Assembly (NCBI RefSeq): GCF_000143415.4
Contig: NW_003314285.1
Coordinates: 704,985-768,984, forward strand
Origin: Selaginella moellendorffii
Lineage: Eukaryota; Streptophyta; Lycopodiopsida; Selaginellales; Selaginellaceae
Reading direction: 5' to 3'
Length of the DNA: 64,000 nucleotides
A program made the translations under genes and the position numbers. Positions 23,632 to 34,112 of this stretch are shown in pieces (within the stretch, counting starts at the first letter, position 1; the number at the start of each line of letters is the position of its first letter). A model generated the notes under the pieces. It worked only from the letters and a program-made list of their open reading frames with translations, had not been told where the DNA came from and ran no database searches.

Positions 23632-24690
23632 AATGTGTAACATATATGGTTTTCACCCTTTTTCCTATAGTGATTTGCCATAGGATAACTATGAAATGGA
23701 ATTTAAACCCTCTATGTGCCATATGTCATATGCCATATATCCAAAGATAATAGAGTAGAACTAAAGTTTTAGAGCCTTGGGCCACTGAATGAAGGGATAG
23801 AGGCAAACTCTTAAATATGGAGCTAAAGAGCAAAAGCATTGAAGCATATAGTATGCTAAGTCCAACACGTAAAACAGAGCTAAATGGAGTTTGGCACTAT
23901 TTCAATATGCATAAAAATATAGGTATTCCACCAGTTAGCATGGTATAAAACTTGGGTTTAGACCCAAGTCAAATGTAAAACAAAAACAAGCATGCAAGCA
24001 AGAGTTATAGCATTGCCTTAAGTTGGTTAGCCATGCCTAATCTACCCACTATCCTTACTATATATTTTGAACTTTCACACCCCTCCTAAAGAATGCATAC
24101 TTTGGGCTTTTACCCTTAATACAAGAGGTTAGTCTTTAGGACAAGCTTGAAACATACTAAATATAGAATTAGTAATTTGTGCTATAAGGCATACCCAAAG
24201 TATGTATTCCTCAAGGGGGTGTAATTACTAGAATTACTAGAAGAATTACATTTGGAACCCCTCCCTTTAAGGAACACATGCTTTGAACTTTCACCCCAAT
24301 TCTAGAAGTTAGTCTCTAGGACAATCATGAAAACTTACTAAATATGGAATAATATTAAATTATAAATTTGGATGTAGGAATAACACCATCATATTCAAGA
24401 CAAGCTCTACATTCCATAGATATGCCTAACTCATAAATTGACACTTTCTATAAATAGCCATTAGGACTGAATAGGACTAATACATGGGGCATGATAGCAA
24501 GAGTGTCTTGGCGGACATAGTAATCTATCATTTAGCAAATATTGAGGGACCAAACTCAATATTGTAAGAGTTCCCAACATTAACAAGTGCAAGTTAATGA
24601 ATGAGTTTCTCTAACTATATCAAGTATACTTGACTAATAGCATATAAGAATTTTGTCTTTATGCTTTTTTGGCCAAATGCACATGCAAAG
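23632..24690 (-). repeat. Right arm of the large inverted repeat
   Basis: Landmarks of the left arm occur in reverse order and complement: GTTTTCACCCT near 23650, GCCATGCCTAATCTACCCAC near 24030, TTAGTCTTTAGGACAAGCTT near 24130, ATAGATATGCC near 24417, GGCATGATAGCAAGAGTGT near 24487, TATTGAGG near 24540 and AAGAATTTTGTCTTTATGC near 24647. It is longer than the left arm because a segment around 24215-24350 is repeated within it. About 240 bp separate the arms. Confidence 0.8.
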
Positions 24691-25577
24691 GCCAATTTCT
24701 CAACTACCTTAGGTAGAGACTAAAAATGAGTTTAGCAATATTGACATCCTGCCGTCATGGTAGTAATGAAAGGATTAGTTGATAAGTAATTTTCAATACA
24801 TATAGTCACATTTACGACATAATGGTACACTTCATCCCCAAAATTCTTATGGAATAAATTTAATAAGATGAAAGGATTAATAGTAAAAGCAGAAAAAGTT
24901 GCACTATATATCATCAACACCACTATCAATTGTGTTTAATTGTTCAACTACAATCACATAATATCAAGCAATTGCACCAATTGCTACTCCAAGTTAAAAG
25001 AGGAAGTTTTTGCAAAGGAGCATACTACTTTACCATGAAGATGAATGAAAAGAAAGAGCAAAAGTTAGGTCTAAACAAAAAATATAAATCTAAGCACTTT
25101 TCAAATACAACTAGAATTGCTCCTCATCTCTACCAATGCAAGTGCTTATAATATAAAAATGTGTATATTTTATAAGCCCTAAAACCCTAACTTATATACA
25201 AAAGCAAGTGGTCTAAATTGAAATCAATTCAATAGTTACCAAAATCCCTACATATTAATAATGGTATATAGCATTGGAGCTATACACCTAGACCTAACAA
25301 ATGCTTTTAAATATTATAGATGCCATTTAATTCATGTATATATAAGCTTAATAATATATGTAAATAATGGTTCCCATGTATTATAAGAAATAATTATAGA
25401 ATAAATTTCAAAACTATAATAGCATTGTTGTAGATAGTTAATAAAAACAAGTTCTTAAACTAGGAAAAAGTTATTATAAAAAGTAGAATGTAAAAGAGAA
25501 ACATAACTTTATTAAAGAAAAAATATTTTTCTGTATATAACAGTTAAAAATATTTCTCTAAATTCAGAATATAAGAA
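24691..25577. other. AT-rich intergenic DNA upstream of the lectin-like gene
   Basis: No gene is supported. Two short ORFs (24732-24929 minus and 24930-25151 plus) show no family features and abut each other only by chance. Confidence 0.5.
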
Positions 25578-26477
25578 ATGTTAAAATTATATTATTATTT
25601 TTTATGTTTTTATTTATTTAAAATGTCTATTTCTATGAAATTTAGCTATGCTGGTAAATATAAAATGACAAATGAGAGTGCTAAATTAGTTTTAGAAGCT
25701 ATGGATTTAATGATTAATAGTATTTCTTCTGAAGAAATACCAAAAGGTCAAAGTATGCAATTCGAATATACAATTCACGATAATATACAGGGAAATATAA
25801 CATGTATAAATCAATTATGGATTTATAGTTCTAATGGAAAAATGATTGATACAACTTGCAGTACAAATCTTAATGAATATGAACAAGACCATGGAAATAA
25901 TACAAGGCTACAATTTAATAATTTATTACAAACATATCGTACTAATATTCAAAATTTACGTCCATTATACTTTAGATTATTATCTGGTTTATATGCTATT
26001 GAGTTCATAGAAAAATATATGTATAGTAGAGGAACTCGTAGTATTAACAGCTACACTCTAAATAGTTTATATGATTGTGAAATTTATCAAACTATATTAA
26101 TTAGTAATATGCCATTTAATTCATTGAAGGCCTATCAGTTTTTAATATCTCCAAATAGAAAAGCCCATTTATATTTACATCTTAACTGCATGTTGGTGTT
26201 ATATATTAAGACTTCTATAAGATGGTATAAAGGATCAGATCATTTTAAAAAATGTGAATTTAAAATACAGATGGATGGAAATATTGTGTTATATTCTGAA
26301 AATAAAGATATAATATGGTCCCCAAATATTTATTGCAAAACTAAAGGCTGTGAACTTAAAACATTTCTTTCACTTCAAAATGATTGCAATTTAGTATTAT
26401 ATGAATCCCATCAAAAAACATTTTTAAAACATCCTATATCAAGAGCATTATGGGCTTCAAATACAAGCCCATGTTAA
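25578..26477 (+). CDS. AT-rich lectin-like secreted protein, duplicate copy 1
   Basis: The product is a 299-residue intronless protein with a short hydrophobic signal-like N-terminus (LYYYFLCFYLF). Residues about 20-170 form a domain I do not recognise, rich in conserved Cys and polar residues (IPKGQSMQFEYTI, NQLWIYSSNGKMID, NLRPLYFRLLSGLYAIEF). The C-terminal third is bulb-type-lectin-like: a degenerate LNCMLVLY, then IQMDGNIVLY and QNDCNLVLY, both fitting QxDxNxVxY, with Trp strands (IIWSPNIYC, ALWASNT). Order and spacing match the 8797-9738 gene, so all belong to one family. Codons are overwhelmingly A/T-ending, in contrast to the GC-rich ABC and SOD genes next door. It is about 60-70 percent identical by eye to the gene at 29360. 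Carbohydrate binding is likely but unproven. Confidence 0.7.
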   Translation: MLKLYYYFLCFYLFKMSISMKFSYAGKYKMTNESAKLVLEAMDLMINSISSEEIPKGQSMQFEYTIHDNIQGNITCINQLWIYSSNGKMIDTTCSTNLNEYEQDHGNNTRLQFNNLLQTYRTNIQNLRPLYFRLLSGLYAIEFIEKYMYSRGTRSINSYTLNSLYDCEIYQTILISNMPFNSLKAYQFLISPNRKAHLYLHLNCMLVLYIKTSIRWYKGSDHFKKCEFKIQMDGNIVLYSENKDIIWSPNIYCKTKGCELKTFLSLQNDCNLVLYESHQKTFLKHPISRALWASNTSPC

Positions 26478-26525
26478 TAAATGACATGTAAACTTTTTTT
26501 TCTATGTAAGGCAATAAAGAAACTA

Positions 26526-27504
26526 CTAGATTGAACTGATCGAGAAAAACTGCTGGAGCACTGGAACACGGAGCTGCTTAAGTTGCTCCAGAGTTCCCGT
26601 GTCCACCACAGATCCATCACAGAGAAAAGTGGCAACGTCAACAATGCGCTCTATCTGCTGCATGTTGTGAGAGACTAAAACCACGGTCATACCATCCCTC
26701 CGGAGCTCCATCACGGTTTTCTCCACGAGATTGGTCGAGAGTGGATCTAAAGCACTGGTTGGCTCGTCTAGCAGTAGAACCTCGGGCTCGTTTGCCAGAG
26801 TCCGAGCTAGCGAGACACGCTGAGCCTCGCCACCAGAGAGCTCCTTCTCGGACTTTGATGCAAACCTTTTGCTTGGATCAGCGATGCCCGCTCGCACGAG
26901 AAGCTCCTCGATTCTTTCGTCAGAGAGATGGACTCCTCGAAGAAGCGGGCCATATCTCACATTGTCAGCGACGCTTCCTACGAAACCAAAAAGAAGAAAG
27001 ATAAAAGGAATGATTGGAGAGAAGAAGAGAAAAGTGACGATCTTACCAGGGAACAAGCACGCAGCCTGGAACACCATTCCAACTCGACGTCTCAGTCCTA
27101 TAACTTCGAGCTGTGTGATGTCCGCTCCATCCAAGAAAATCGCTCGAGCAGGAGGCTCCCATAGCCGATTCAATGCTCGCAACACTGTCGATTTGCCACT
27201 TCCAGAAGGGCCAATGAGGCCATGAATTGTTCCAGCTTTGATTTCCAGATTGATCCCAGACAGTAGCGTCGCGCCATTCGACGCCAGCCTGCGTAGATTG
27301 TCGACACGGATCTTAATCGCAGTAGCTGCTGCGTCCTGCTCTGCGAAATCTGAGAGTAGATATGAGGCGTTAGATCGGTCGCAAGGAACTTACACGAGAA
27401 TCAGCAGCTCCAGTGGCCTGGGCTGCGCAATAATTTGACAGTTTCCCCGCTGGAGGAGGCCACCATTGTGCTGTGGCGAGGCATCCCCCCGCTGCGCCAA
27501 GCAT
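26526..27504 (-). CDS. STAR1/ABCI17-like soluble ABC ATP-binding protein
   Basis: This is a stand-alone nucleotide-binding subunit of the plant ABCI17 (rice STAR1) type. In rice, STAR1 pairs with membrane protein STAR2 for UDP-glucose export and aluminium tolerance. Visible motifs: Walker A GPSGSGKS (27180-27215), Q-loop RVGMVFQAACLFPG, ABC signature ELSGGEAQRVSLARTLA, Walker B VLLLDEPTSALD and H-loop VVLVSHNMQQ. The last intron is 26978-27046 and restores LFPG-SVADNV. An upstream intron lies roughly at 27350-27395. The first exon is less certain; the best-fitting ATG is at 27504, giving a Gly/Ala-rich lead-in before KIRVDNLRR. It lies tail-to-tail with the lectin-like gene (48 bp apart) and head-to-head with SOD (about 200 bp between starts). 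A shredded copy lies at 30.4 kb. Confidence 0.88.
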
Positions 27505-27702
27505 TCTTCGCGATAGCCAGGAGCCCTAGCATCGCAGCCGTCCACTTGAACGCATCTCTCCCGCTCATTTCACATTAAGCGCGGATCAATCCAGGCCGTT
27601 GAATAAACGGTTTAAATGGACGGCCGGATCGGAATGTTCTAGACGACTAGGCTTCCTCATTTCCATTCTTTCGTTCTATCGAGCTTGGATTTGGAGCTAG
27701 CT

Positions 27703-28518
27703 ATGGCGCCTCTCAAAGCGGTGGCTGTTCTTGCCGGGACTGGCGTATCTGGAGTCGTGAGCTTCGTCGAGGACGGCGAAGGTGAGAGCAATTTCGGCGG
27801 AAAAGCCCTATTGATCTGCGAGTTTTGCAGGTACTACGGTGTCTGGAAAGATCACGGGCTTGGTTGCGGGCGAGCACGGCTTCCACGTCCACGCATTGGG
27901 CGATACCACGAACGGATGTTTGTCCACAGGTAGGGGTCGATAGCTGGGGAAAGATTTGAGCTTTGAGCTGAAAAAGCTTGTGATTTCTTGTCTAGGCGCT
28001 CATTTCAACCCAAATAATCTGGAGCATGGGGATCCAAGCGATAAAATCCGGCACGCTGGCGATCTAGGGAATGTGACCGCAGGCCCCGATGGTAAGTTTC
28101 GTCCACTGTAGAGAGCTTTGATTCTGATTTGCTTCTTTTCAGGAGTTGCGGAGTTCGTCATCAAGGACAAGCAGGTACCTTATGCTTTTCATTTTTCCTT
28201 CACGAACTTCTCCTCCTTTTTCTTTTCGTTCTCGTGTTTTAGATTCCTCTAGCTGGGGCAAACTCGATTGTGGGCCGAGCCGTCGTCGTTCATGCGGATC
28301 GTGATGATCTTGGCAAAGGTTCTTTCATTTTGGTTTTCCACTGTTGGTCTTGATTGTTACCTTCTCGGAGTTTTCAGGTGGACACGAGCTGAGCAAGTCG
28401 ACGGGAAACGCTGGTGGACGTCTTGCTTGCGGTAAGCTTTTGTATACTTTGATAGAGTATCTCGCTTAAACTTCTTTCAACTCCCACAGGAGTGATCGGA
28501 CTCCAGGCATCTGCCTGA
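27703..28518 (+). CDS. Cu/Zn superoxide dismutase
   Basis: The enzyme converts superoxide to hydrogen peroxide and oxygen. Seven exons splice cleanly: 27703-27781, 27831-27929, 27996-28091, 28143-28174, 28243-28318, about 28378-28431 and 28490-28518. The product of about 154 residues has the metal-site signature [14 protein letters not shown], then GAHFNPNN, the bridging His in IRHAGDLGN, the metal-binding Asp in GPDG and the C-terminal [14 protein letters not shown]. Copper and zinc ligands and the disulfide cysteines are all present. No transit peptide is visible and there is no clear peroxisomal tripeptide (ends LQASA), so it is likely cytosolic. Promoter space is shared with the divergent ABC gene. 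Confidence 0.97.
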
Positions 28519-28609
28519 ACGCGAGCGACTTCCCGATCAATACTTCTACTCATATATAAAGAGTTTTTCTGACGAAAGAATAAGTGATTATATCTTTCCT
28601 TTACAGTTC
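28519..28609 (+). other. SOD 3' flank with duplicated block
   Basis: From about 28540 the sequence CATATATAAAGAGTTTTTCT followed by GACGAAAGAATAAGTGATTA recurs at 30685-30735 with few changes, marking the end of SOD homology in the second copy of the segmental duplication. Confidence 0.75.
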
Positions 28610-28710
28610 GAATGTGGTGATTGCCTGTACCTGGTCACGGGGGTATTCCAGGAGCGCCGAAGACCTCTCCGGTTTTGTTCGTCACAGGATTTAGAGTTGG
28701 TTTCCATTCT
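28610..28710 (-). pseudogene. Remnant of the DEG2 3' end
   Basis: Short blocks match the last DEG2 exon: GAAGACCTCTCCGG (compare AAAGACCTCTCCGA near 30881), CAGGATTT and TTGGTTTCC occur in the same order and orientation, with deletions between. The intact exon encodes the DEG2 C-terminus, so this is best explained as the distal edge of the duplicated segment. Confidence 0.55.
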
Positions 28711-29359
28711 AAGAATGCTTTTCCATGCTACAGTTGCTAAGCATTTGCTAAGAATGTAAGAACAATCACAACATGGAGTGTTGCTAGAGGCTTGGTTTTG
28801 TACTTAGTACAGCTCTTATTCTTCACATACATTTCCAGAGTTCTATCTTGTTGACATTTTATTTCTTTAGAATTAATGAATAGGATTTAGAATTTTTTCT
28901 AATTAATAATAATAAAATTTATGATGTTTAGAGACTTTAATGCTTTAATATATCATTGTAAAAATGATTCAAGATATTATAAAAGATCCAAGTTTTGCAT
29001 ATATTTTTCTATCATTTACTCACTAAATTAATCTCATATTTAGTAGATACTTAAAATATGCTCTATTGATATGTATCTTTGAAATTATTAAACATTTAAT
29101 TATATTTCTGTAACTAGGTAGCTTTTCAGAAAGAAATATTGTTTAAAGTATAAAATTACATAAGAAATATAAATTTTTACTAAAAAGCTAAAAGCTAGAG
29201 TACTTTTAAATATTATTTATTGTTTTCAAGATCATTGATCATATGTGAGTATTTTCTATAATTATAAACCTTAGAAATATATTTTAAAAATTTATACAGG
29301 ATTTAATATATAAATTTTTAAGTATTTATTTACGAACAAGTTTATATATCTATTTTAAG
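28711..29359. other. AT-rich intergenic DNA upstream of the second lectin-like gene
   Basis: No coding or RNA feature is supported. Composition becomes strongly AT-rich towards the lectin-like gene. Confidence 0.5.
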
Positions 29360-30268
29360 ATGAAAGTATTTTCAATCATAAAATTTTATATTTTAATTTA
29401 TTTACATGTGAAATCTCTTTCAATGAAAATTACTTATAGTGGTAGATATAATATAACAGAAAAAAGTGTTATACTAATTTTAAATAGTATGAAAGCAATG
29501 ATAAATAAAATTCCTTCTGTAGATATACCAAAAGGTCAAAGTATGGAACTTGAATTTACACTTGAAGATGATATACAAGGACCTATGGAATGTGTTAATC
29601 AACTTTGGATTTATAGCACTGATAGAAAAATGATTGATTTAACTTGTAGTGCAAAACTTGATGAATATGAACAAGATAATGGTGATAATATGAGAATAGA
29701 GTTTACTAACTTATTAGAAAGTTATCGTTTGCGTATTCAAGTTTTGCGTCCATTATTTTTCAGAATAATAGCTGGTTATTATTGTATTGAGTTTTTTGCA
29801 AAATTATTTCATAATCATGGATCTGAAAGTATAGATAAGTATAATTTAGATAACTTACATGATTGTAGGATTTATTTAACAACACTAATTAGCAATATGC
29901 CTTTTAATGTTTTAAAAGCATCTGAATTTTTAATATCTCCAAATAGTAAAGCCCATTTATATTTACATTATAATTGTGTTTTAATTTTATATATTAAAAA
30001 TTCTATAAGATGGTATAAAGGATCTAAATACTTTCAAAATTGCGAATTTAAAATACAAATGGATGGAAATATAGTTTTATATTCTGAAAATAAAGATGTA
30101 ATATGGTCCCCAAATATTTATTGTAAGACAAAGTATTGTAAAATTAAAACATTTCTTTCACTTCAAAATGATTGCAATTTATTATTATATGAATCTCATC
30201 AAAAAATATTTTCTAAGCATCCTATATTAAGAGTGTTGTGGGCTTCAAATACAAACCCATGTGATTAG
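29360..30268 (+). CDS. AT-rich lectin-like secreted protein, duplicate copy 2
   Basis: The product is a 302-residue intronless paralogue of the 25578 gene with the same layout. It has a hydrophobic N-terminus (FSIIKFYILIYLHV), the unrecognised N-terminal domain (IPKGQSMELEFTLEDDIQG, NQLWIYSTDRKMIDLTC, LRPLFFRIIAGYYCIEFF) and a C-terminal bulb-lectin-like region with IQMDGNIVLY and QNDCNLLLY plus the VIWSPNIYC and VLWASNT strands. Cysteine positions are conserved between the two, suggesting disulfides and extracellular or luminal location. Both copies remain open over about 300 codons while the ABC and SOD parts of the second block have decayed, so purifying selection is likely. No function can be named beyond probable carbohydrate binding. 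Confidence 0.7.
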   Translation: MKVFSIIKFYILIYLHVKSLSMKITYSGRYNITEKSVILILNSMKAMINKIPSVDIPKGQSMELEFTLEDDIQGPMECVNQLWIYSTDRKMIDLTCSAKLDEYEQDNGDNMRIEFTNLLESYRLRIQVLRPLFFRIIAGYYCIEFFAKLFHNHGSESIDKYNLDNLHDCRIYLTTLISNMPFNVLKASEFLISPNSKAHLYLHYNCVLILYIKNSIRWYKGSKYFQNCEFKIQMDGNIVLYSENKDVIWSPNIYCKTKYCKIKTFLSLQNDCNLLLYESHQKIFSKHPILRVLWASNTNPCD

Positions 30269-30396
30269 ATTATAATTAATATTTATTGAACTAAAAAGGG
30301 ATTGGTATATGCATAGATTCTTTAGTTTTCTTTTTTTGTTTTTAAATGTAATAAGTTCAGGTTTATTTAAAAATTATAATTTTACATAAAATTCGT

Positions 30397-30755
30397 ACCA
30401 TCCTCATGGTTTTCTCAATGACATTGGTCAAGAGTGGTCTGTATAGCGTCGAGCTCCATTTGCCAGAGTTTGAGCCAGCGAGCTTCATCACAGAAGCTTC
30501 ATGGAGCTTTTGTGAGACGGACCAAAAAAACAATACGAACTTTTACTTCGAGCTTGATGTCCAAGAAAATTAGCCTCAATAGTATGCTTGTCACAGGTCA
30601 AATCATTTAACATTAAGCAGGGAACCATGGTTTTGATCGTCATATGTGAATACGTAACTATAATTCAGCTTTAGTCAATCTAGTCATATATAAAGAATTT
30701 TGCTGGCGAAAGAATAAGTGATTATAATTTCTGAGCTTTACAGTTTGAATGTGAT
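30397..30755. pseudogene. Shredded copy of the ABC (STAR1-like) gene and SOD 3' flank
   Basis: In order, this contains blocks matching the ABC gene: ACCATCCTCATGGTTTTCTC and GACATTGGTCAAGAGTGG (compare 26690-26745), TTTGCCAGAGTTTGAGCCAG (compare 26790-26810), and ACTTCGAGCTTGATGTCC plus AAGAAAATTAGC (compare 27103-27150). TCATTTAACATTAAGC follows (compare the ABC upstream at 27567-27582), and then the SOD 3' flank block (30685-30735). The SOD coding region itself is deleted. It marks the second copy of the duplicated segment. Confidence 0.8.
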
Positions 30756-30781
30756 GAGAAGTTTTCCTTCTTTCCTTTTTT

Positions 30782-33776
30782 TTAAGCTGCTGCTGCTGGC
30801 TGTATGCTGCCTGGTAACGCATCTCGGCCATTTATCTCGTGCGATGTCACTGGGGTGTGACCTTCCACGAGATCCAAAGACCTCTCCGATGGTACGTGAA
30901 AGTCTCTCAGGATTTGCTCGTTCGCTAACCGAGCCGACTTGGTTTCCAGCACCACCAAGATGTGTCTTTCCAGCTCGAAACGCATGAATTCCTCTGTGCA
31001 GGCTGTGGTTTACCAATAAGTTTCAGTGATCAAAGGTAGAAACCACGAGGAACTTACAGTCGACCAATCTAGAGAACTGCCTCAAATTGCGAATTTTCTC
31101 CCCGTTGAAAGTCAGCACCTAAGATTCAAGGTTCTTAGTTTTGTCCAAACGAGGACAACACCAACGAGCCAACGCCTACCTCCACGTTCTGGAGATTTTC
31201 ATAGCCTGCGTTGACAGGATGCGCCAGTACCTAGATAAAATGTTTTCACGTTTGTAGTTAAAAACAAAAAAATGTAGTGTTTACCTGTGACATAACTATG
31301 ACTTGCTGGTCTTCAAACTCCACCATGCCATTCCTCGCGATTTCTCTCAGCTTTCCCTGTTTGAAAGCACATCGTTACGAGTAACTCGGCAATGCTATAC
31401 ATTACTTACTGATACTTCCGCTTCACCGAGGTCGCACTCTGACCTGGAAACAACAGAAGTTTTTATTTTTTAAGCAGCTGCTTATGCCGACCAAATTTGT
31501 AAGCTTACTCGAGGTAAGGAAAGCACAGTGGGACGAAGACGAGGCCCGCAACAATGAAATACGAAGGCATTTTAGATGCTAGGTGAACAGGAACCTGCAC
31601 AGGACGAGTGAAGGGTACTGAAAGGTGTTGAGAGATTTAAAGTGCTCACCAGCCGAACAGGAGGTTTAAAAACTGTTTGGACTTTCAGTTCCTTCCCATC
31701 ACGAAGAAGCTCTAATTCTGCTGTTTCGCCTGAGAATCTGCTAGCAAAACCTTGTAAAAAACGAGCAGCAAGGGAAAACCTACAGACATACTTTTGAGTG
31801 ACAAGAAACTCAAAATCGATTCGTTCCCCTGTCCGGAAAGAAACTGTTCCTTCGTTAGCTATAGGTACACCATCAAAACTTAACAAAACATCGCCCTGTC
31901 AAAGAGAAAAGGTCAGAGTCCATTACAAATTACACATCACTTACAGCCTTCACGGCGCTGGCAACGGGGGCAAGTGGCTCAACTCTTCGAATAAGCACAC
32001 CCTGAAACAAAGTTCAGATGCATATATACGGTCATCACATATACCTTCTGCCCACTTTTCATCTTTAACGAGGCTCGCATTGCTGAGTTTTCCAGCTTTT
32101 GCCACCAAACGGCTAATGATGGAAAGCCTGATTGCACCGAAAGAAAGTTTAGAAAAATACTTTGAAAATTATGTATACTTGCCAGTGTATCTTCCGTTTT
32201 GTTCGAAGTCCTTCAAAAAATGAAATATTACAGCTGTGGGAATCACAAAACCAATGTTTTCTACATCCATATCCTTCAATGACTGAAAAGTAAAACGAAC
32301 TACGGTTGATTGCCACTCCACATAAAACAGAAAGAGAAACCTGAAAGGCGATTCCCACGCATTCACCCTCTTCGTTGAAGGCAGGACCACCGCTGTTTCC
32401 TGGAAAACAATATAAACTTTGGAACCCTTACTTACAACCTCAAAGTTACCAGCATTGATGGCTGCGTCGATCTGGACCCCAAGTAGCTCAGATGCTCCAT
32501 GTACATACGACGTTACCTGAAAAGCCAGGCATTTTAGCTTTCGATATAACTACCAAACCTTCTTACTTCTATACGGGAAACCACACCACTGGTCACTGAT
32601 ATGGTTTCACCACCCATTGGGTAGCCCACAACAATCACAGGATCCTAATATAACAGTAGTCAGGAGATGGACTAAACTTTCAAAGGAACATTTGAAACCT
32701 GTAGCCTAGGCAAGCTTCCAAACTTTAAAGGCTCCACAGCTTCCCAAAACTCTTCGCTGTCAACCGTAAGGAGCGCCAAGTCGCAATCAGGGCCCTCAGC
32801 AAGAACCTGATGGCAAATGATCCCAGTCGTTTTAAGAAAATCTGAGATACGCACTCACCCTGGCAACAAACTTGGTATCGTCTCCACGCTTTTTTACTTG
32901 CACCTGTAAATTTTCAGTGAGAAGAGAAAACAATCAATTAGCAAGGCGTACTTGTGTGTGGTGCTCGACACAGTGTGCATTTGTCAGCAACCTTCGGCCC
33001 GATATGACGAAACCGCTGCAAGAAGCAAACTATCAAAGTTAAGCTTTCCTTTCCAAGGTTTTCGGAGTACCTGCCAGTGCTCATGAACTGCCGTTGCTTT
33101 TGCCAAGGAAGAGAATAATCTGGCTCAGAGTGAGTGCAGTACACCTGCGTAAGAGGAAGACTGCATGCTCAATTGTTATCCGCTGGGATGGCTTGGAGAC
33201 GAATGAAAGAATAAAATGCCAGCACCTTTACAACGCCATCCAGACAGAGATTCTCTTCGATGTCGTCTTCGCCGTCATCGAGCTGTTAAAAAGATGCTCG
33301 TAAACTTTCGTGAAACAAAGAAGAAATAAGAACACCGCAAACCTGGTAGAGATCTTCTAGCCAAACGCTCGTGTCTGAAGCCTCGAGAATGTCTAATCCT
33401 TTCTTTTCCCGCTCGTCATCTGAGCCTTCGCTTTGGTCCTGCTCCACTTCGATAATGTTCTTCTTACGAGCCTCTACAACAAAAACTTTGGATGAACTCC
33501 TCTGGTTCAAGGAAAAAAAACCATGGTGAGTCATAGAAATAACAAGGGAAGGAAAGGTATCGTGAAACTTACAATGCGCTTGAGCCTAGTCCCATCCAAT
33601 CTCGTCCCAGAGAAACCTGACACCAAGCAATGCTTCCTCGCGCATTGCCGGTGACACAATCTACCGCTGCTGCTGCTGGCTCCCTGGCTCAACCTCAGCA
33701 GAGACGATGGAACAATAACCGGCAAACAAGCACGCACGGAATCCAATGCTGTGAAGGAAGCAGTCACGCAAGCCAT
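30782..33776 (-). CDS. DEG2: DEG2-type chloroplast serine protease
   Basis: DEG2 is an ATP-independent HtrA-family protease on the stromal side of thylakoids, implicated in photosystem II repair. I can assemble about 21 exons, mostly 45-110 nt, separated by introns of about 40-70 nt, from ATG at 33776 to TAA at 30782-30784. The Ser/Arg-rich N-terminus fits a plastid transit peptide. The catalytic triad is visible: His in [11 protein letters not shown] (exon 32952-33015), Asp in [11 protein letters not shown] (32699-32806), and Ser in [11 protein letters not shown] (junction 32450/32399). PDZ-like regions follow ([36 protein letters not shown]), then the DEG2-specific tail ([28 protein letters not shown]). 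The intron 32128-32182 has a GC donor. The last exon lies in the duplicated segment. Confidence 0.95.
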
Positions 33777-34112
33777 TCTTCCGTGAAATCCAGCTCAATC
33801 CCTGGAGCTCAGACGCTGGCGTGTGGAATCGCCATTGCGAATTCGATTCCTACGCACTTACAGCGAGAGGAGATTGGAAGCCGCCGCATTCCAGTCGCAT
33901 TGCGCATTGCCGCCAAGCCCTAGGGGCTTGCAAGAGCGAAATAGAGAATATTCATATCCATTATTCTTCCAGCAAAGGTAGAGAATTTAATCTAACCTTT
34001 GGTATAAACATCACTTAACGAAACAATCTCCACCACAGGTACACGATCATGTACCGTGTTGCTTTGATTTTGTTTCTAGTTCTTTGTTCTTTACGTATAC
34101 ATACCTTTGGTT

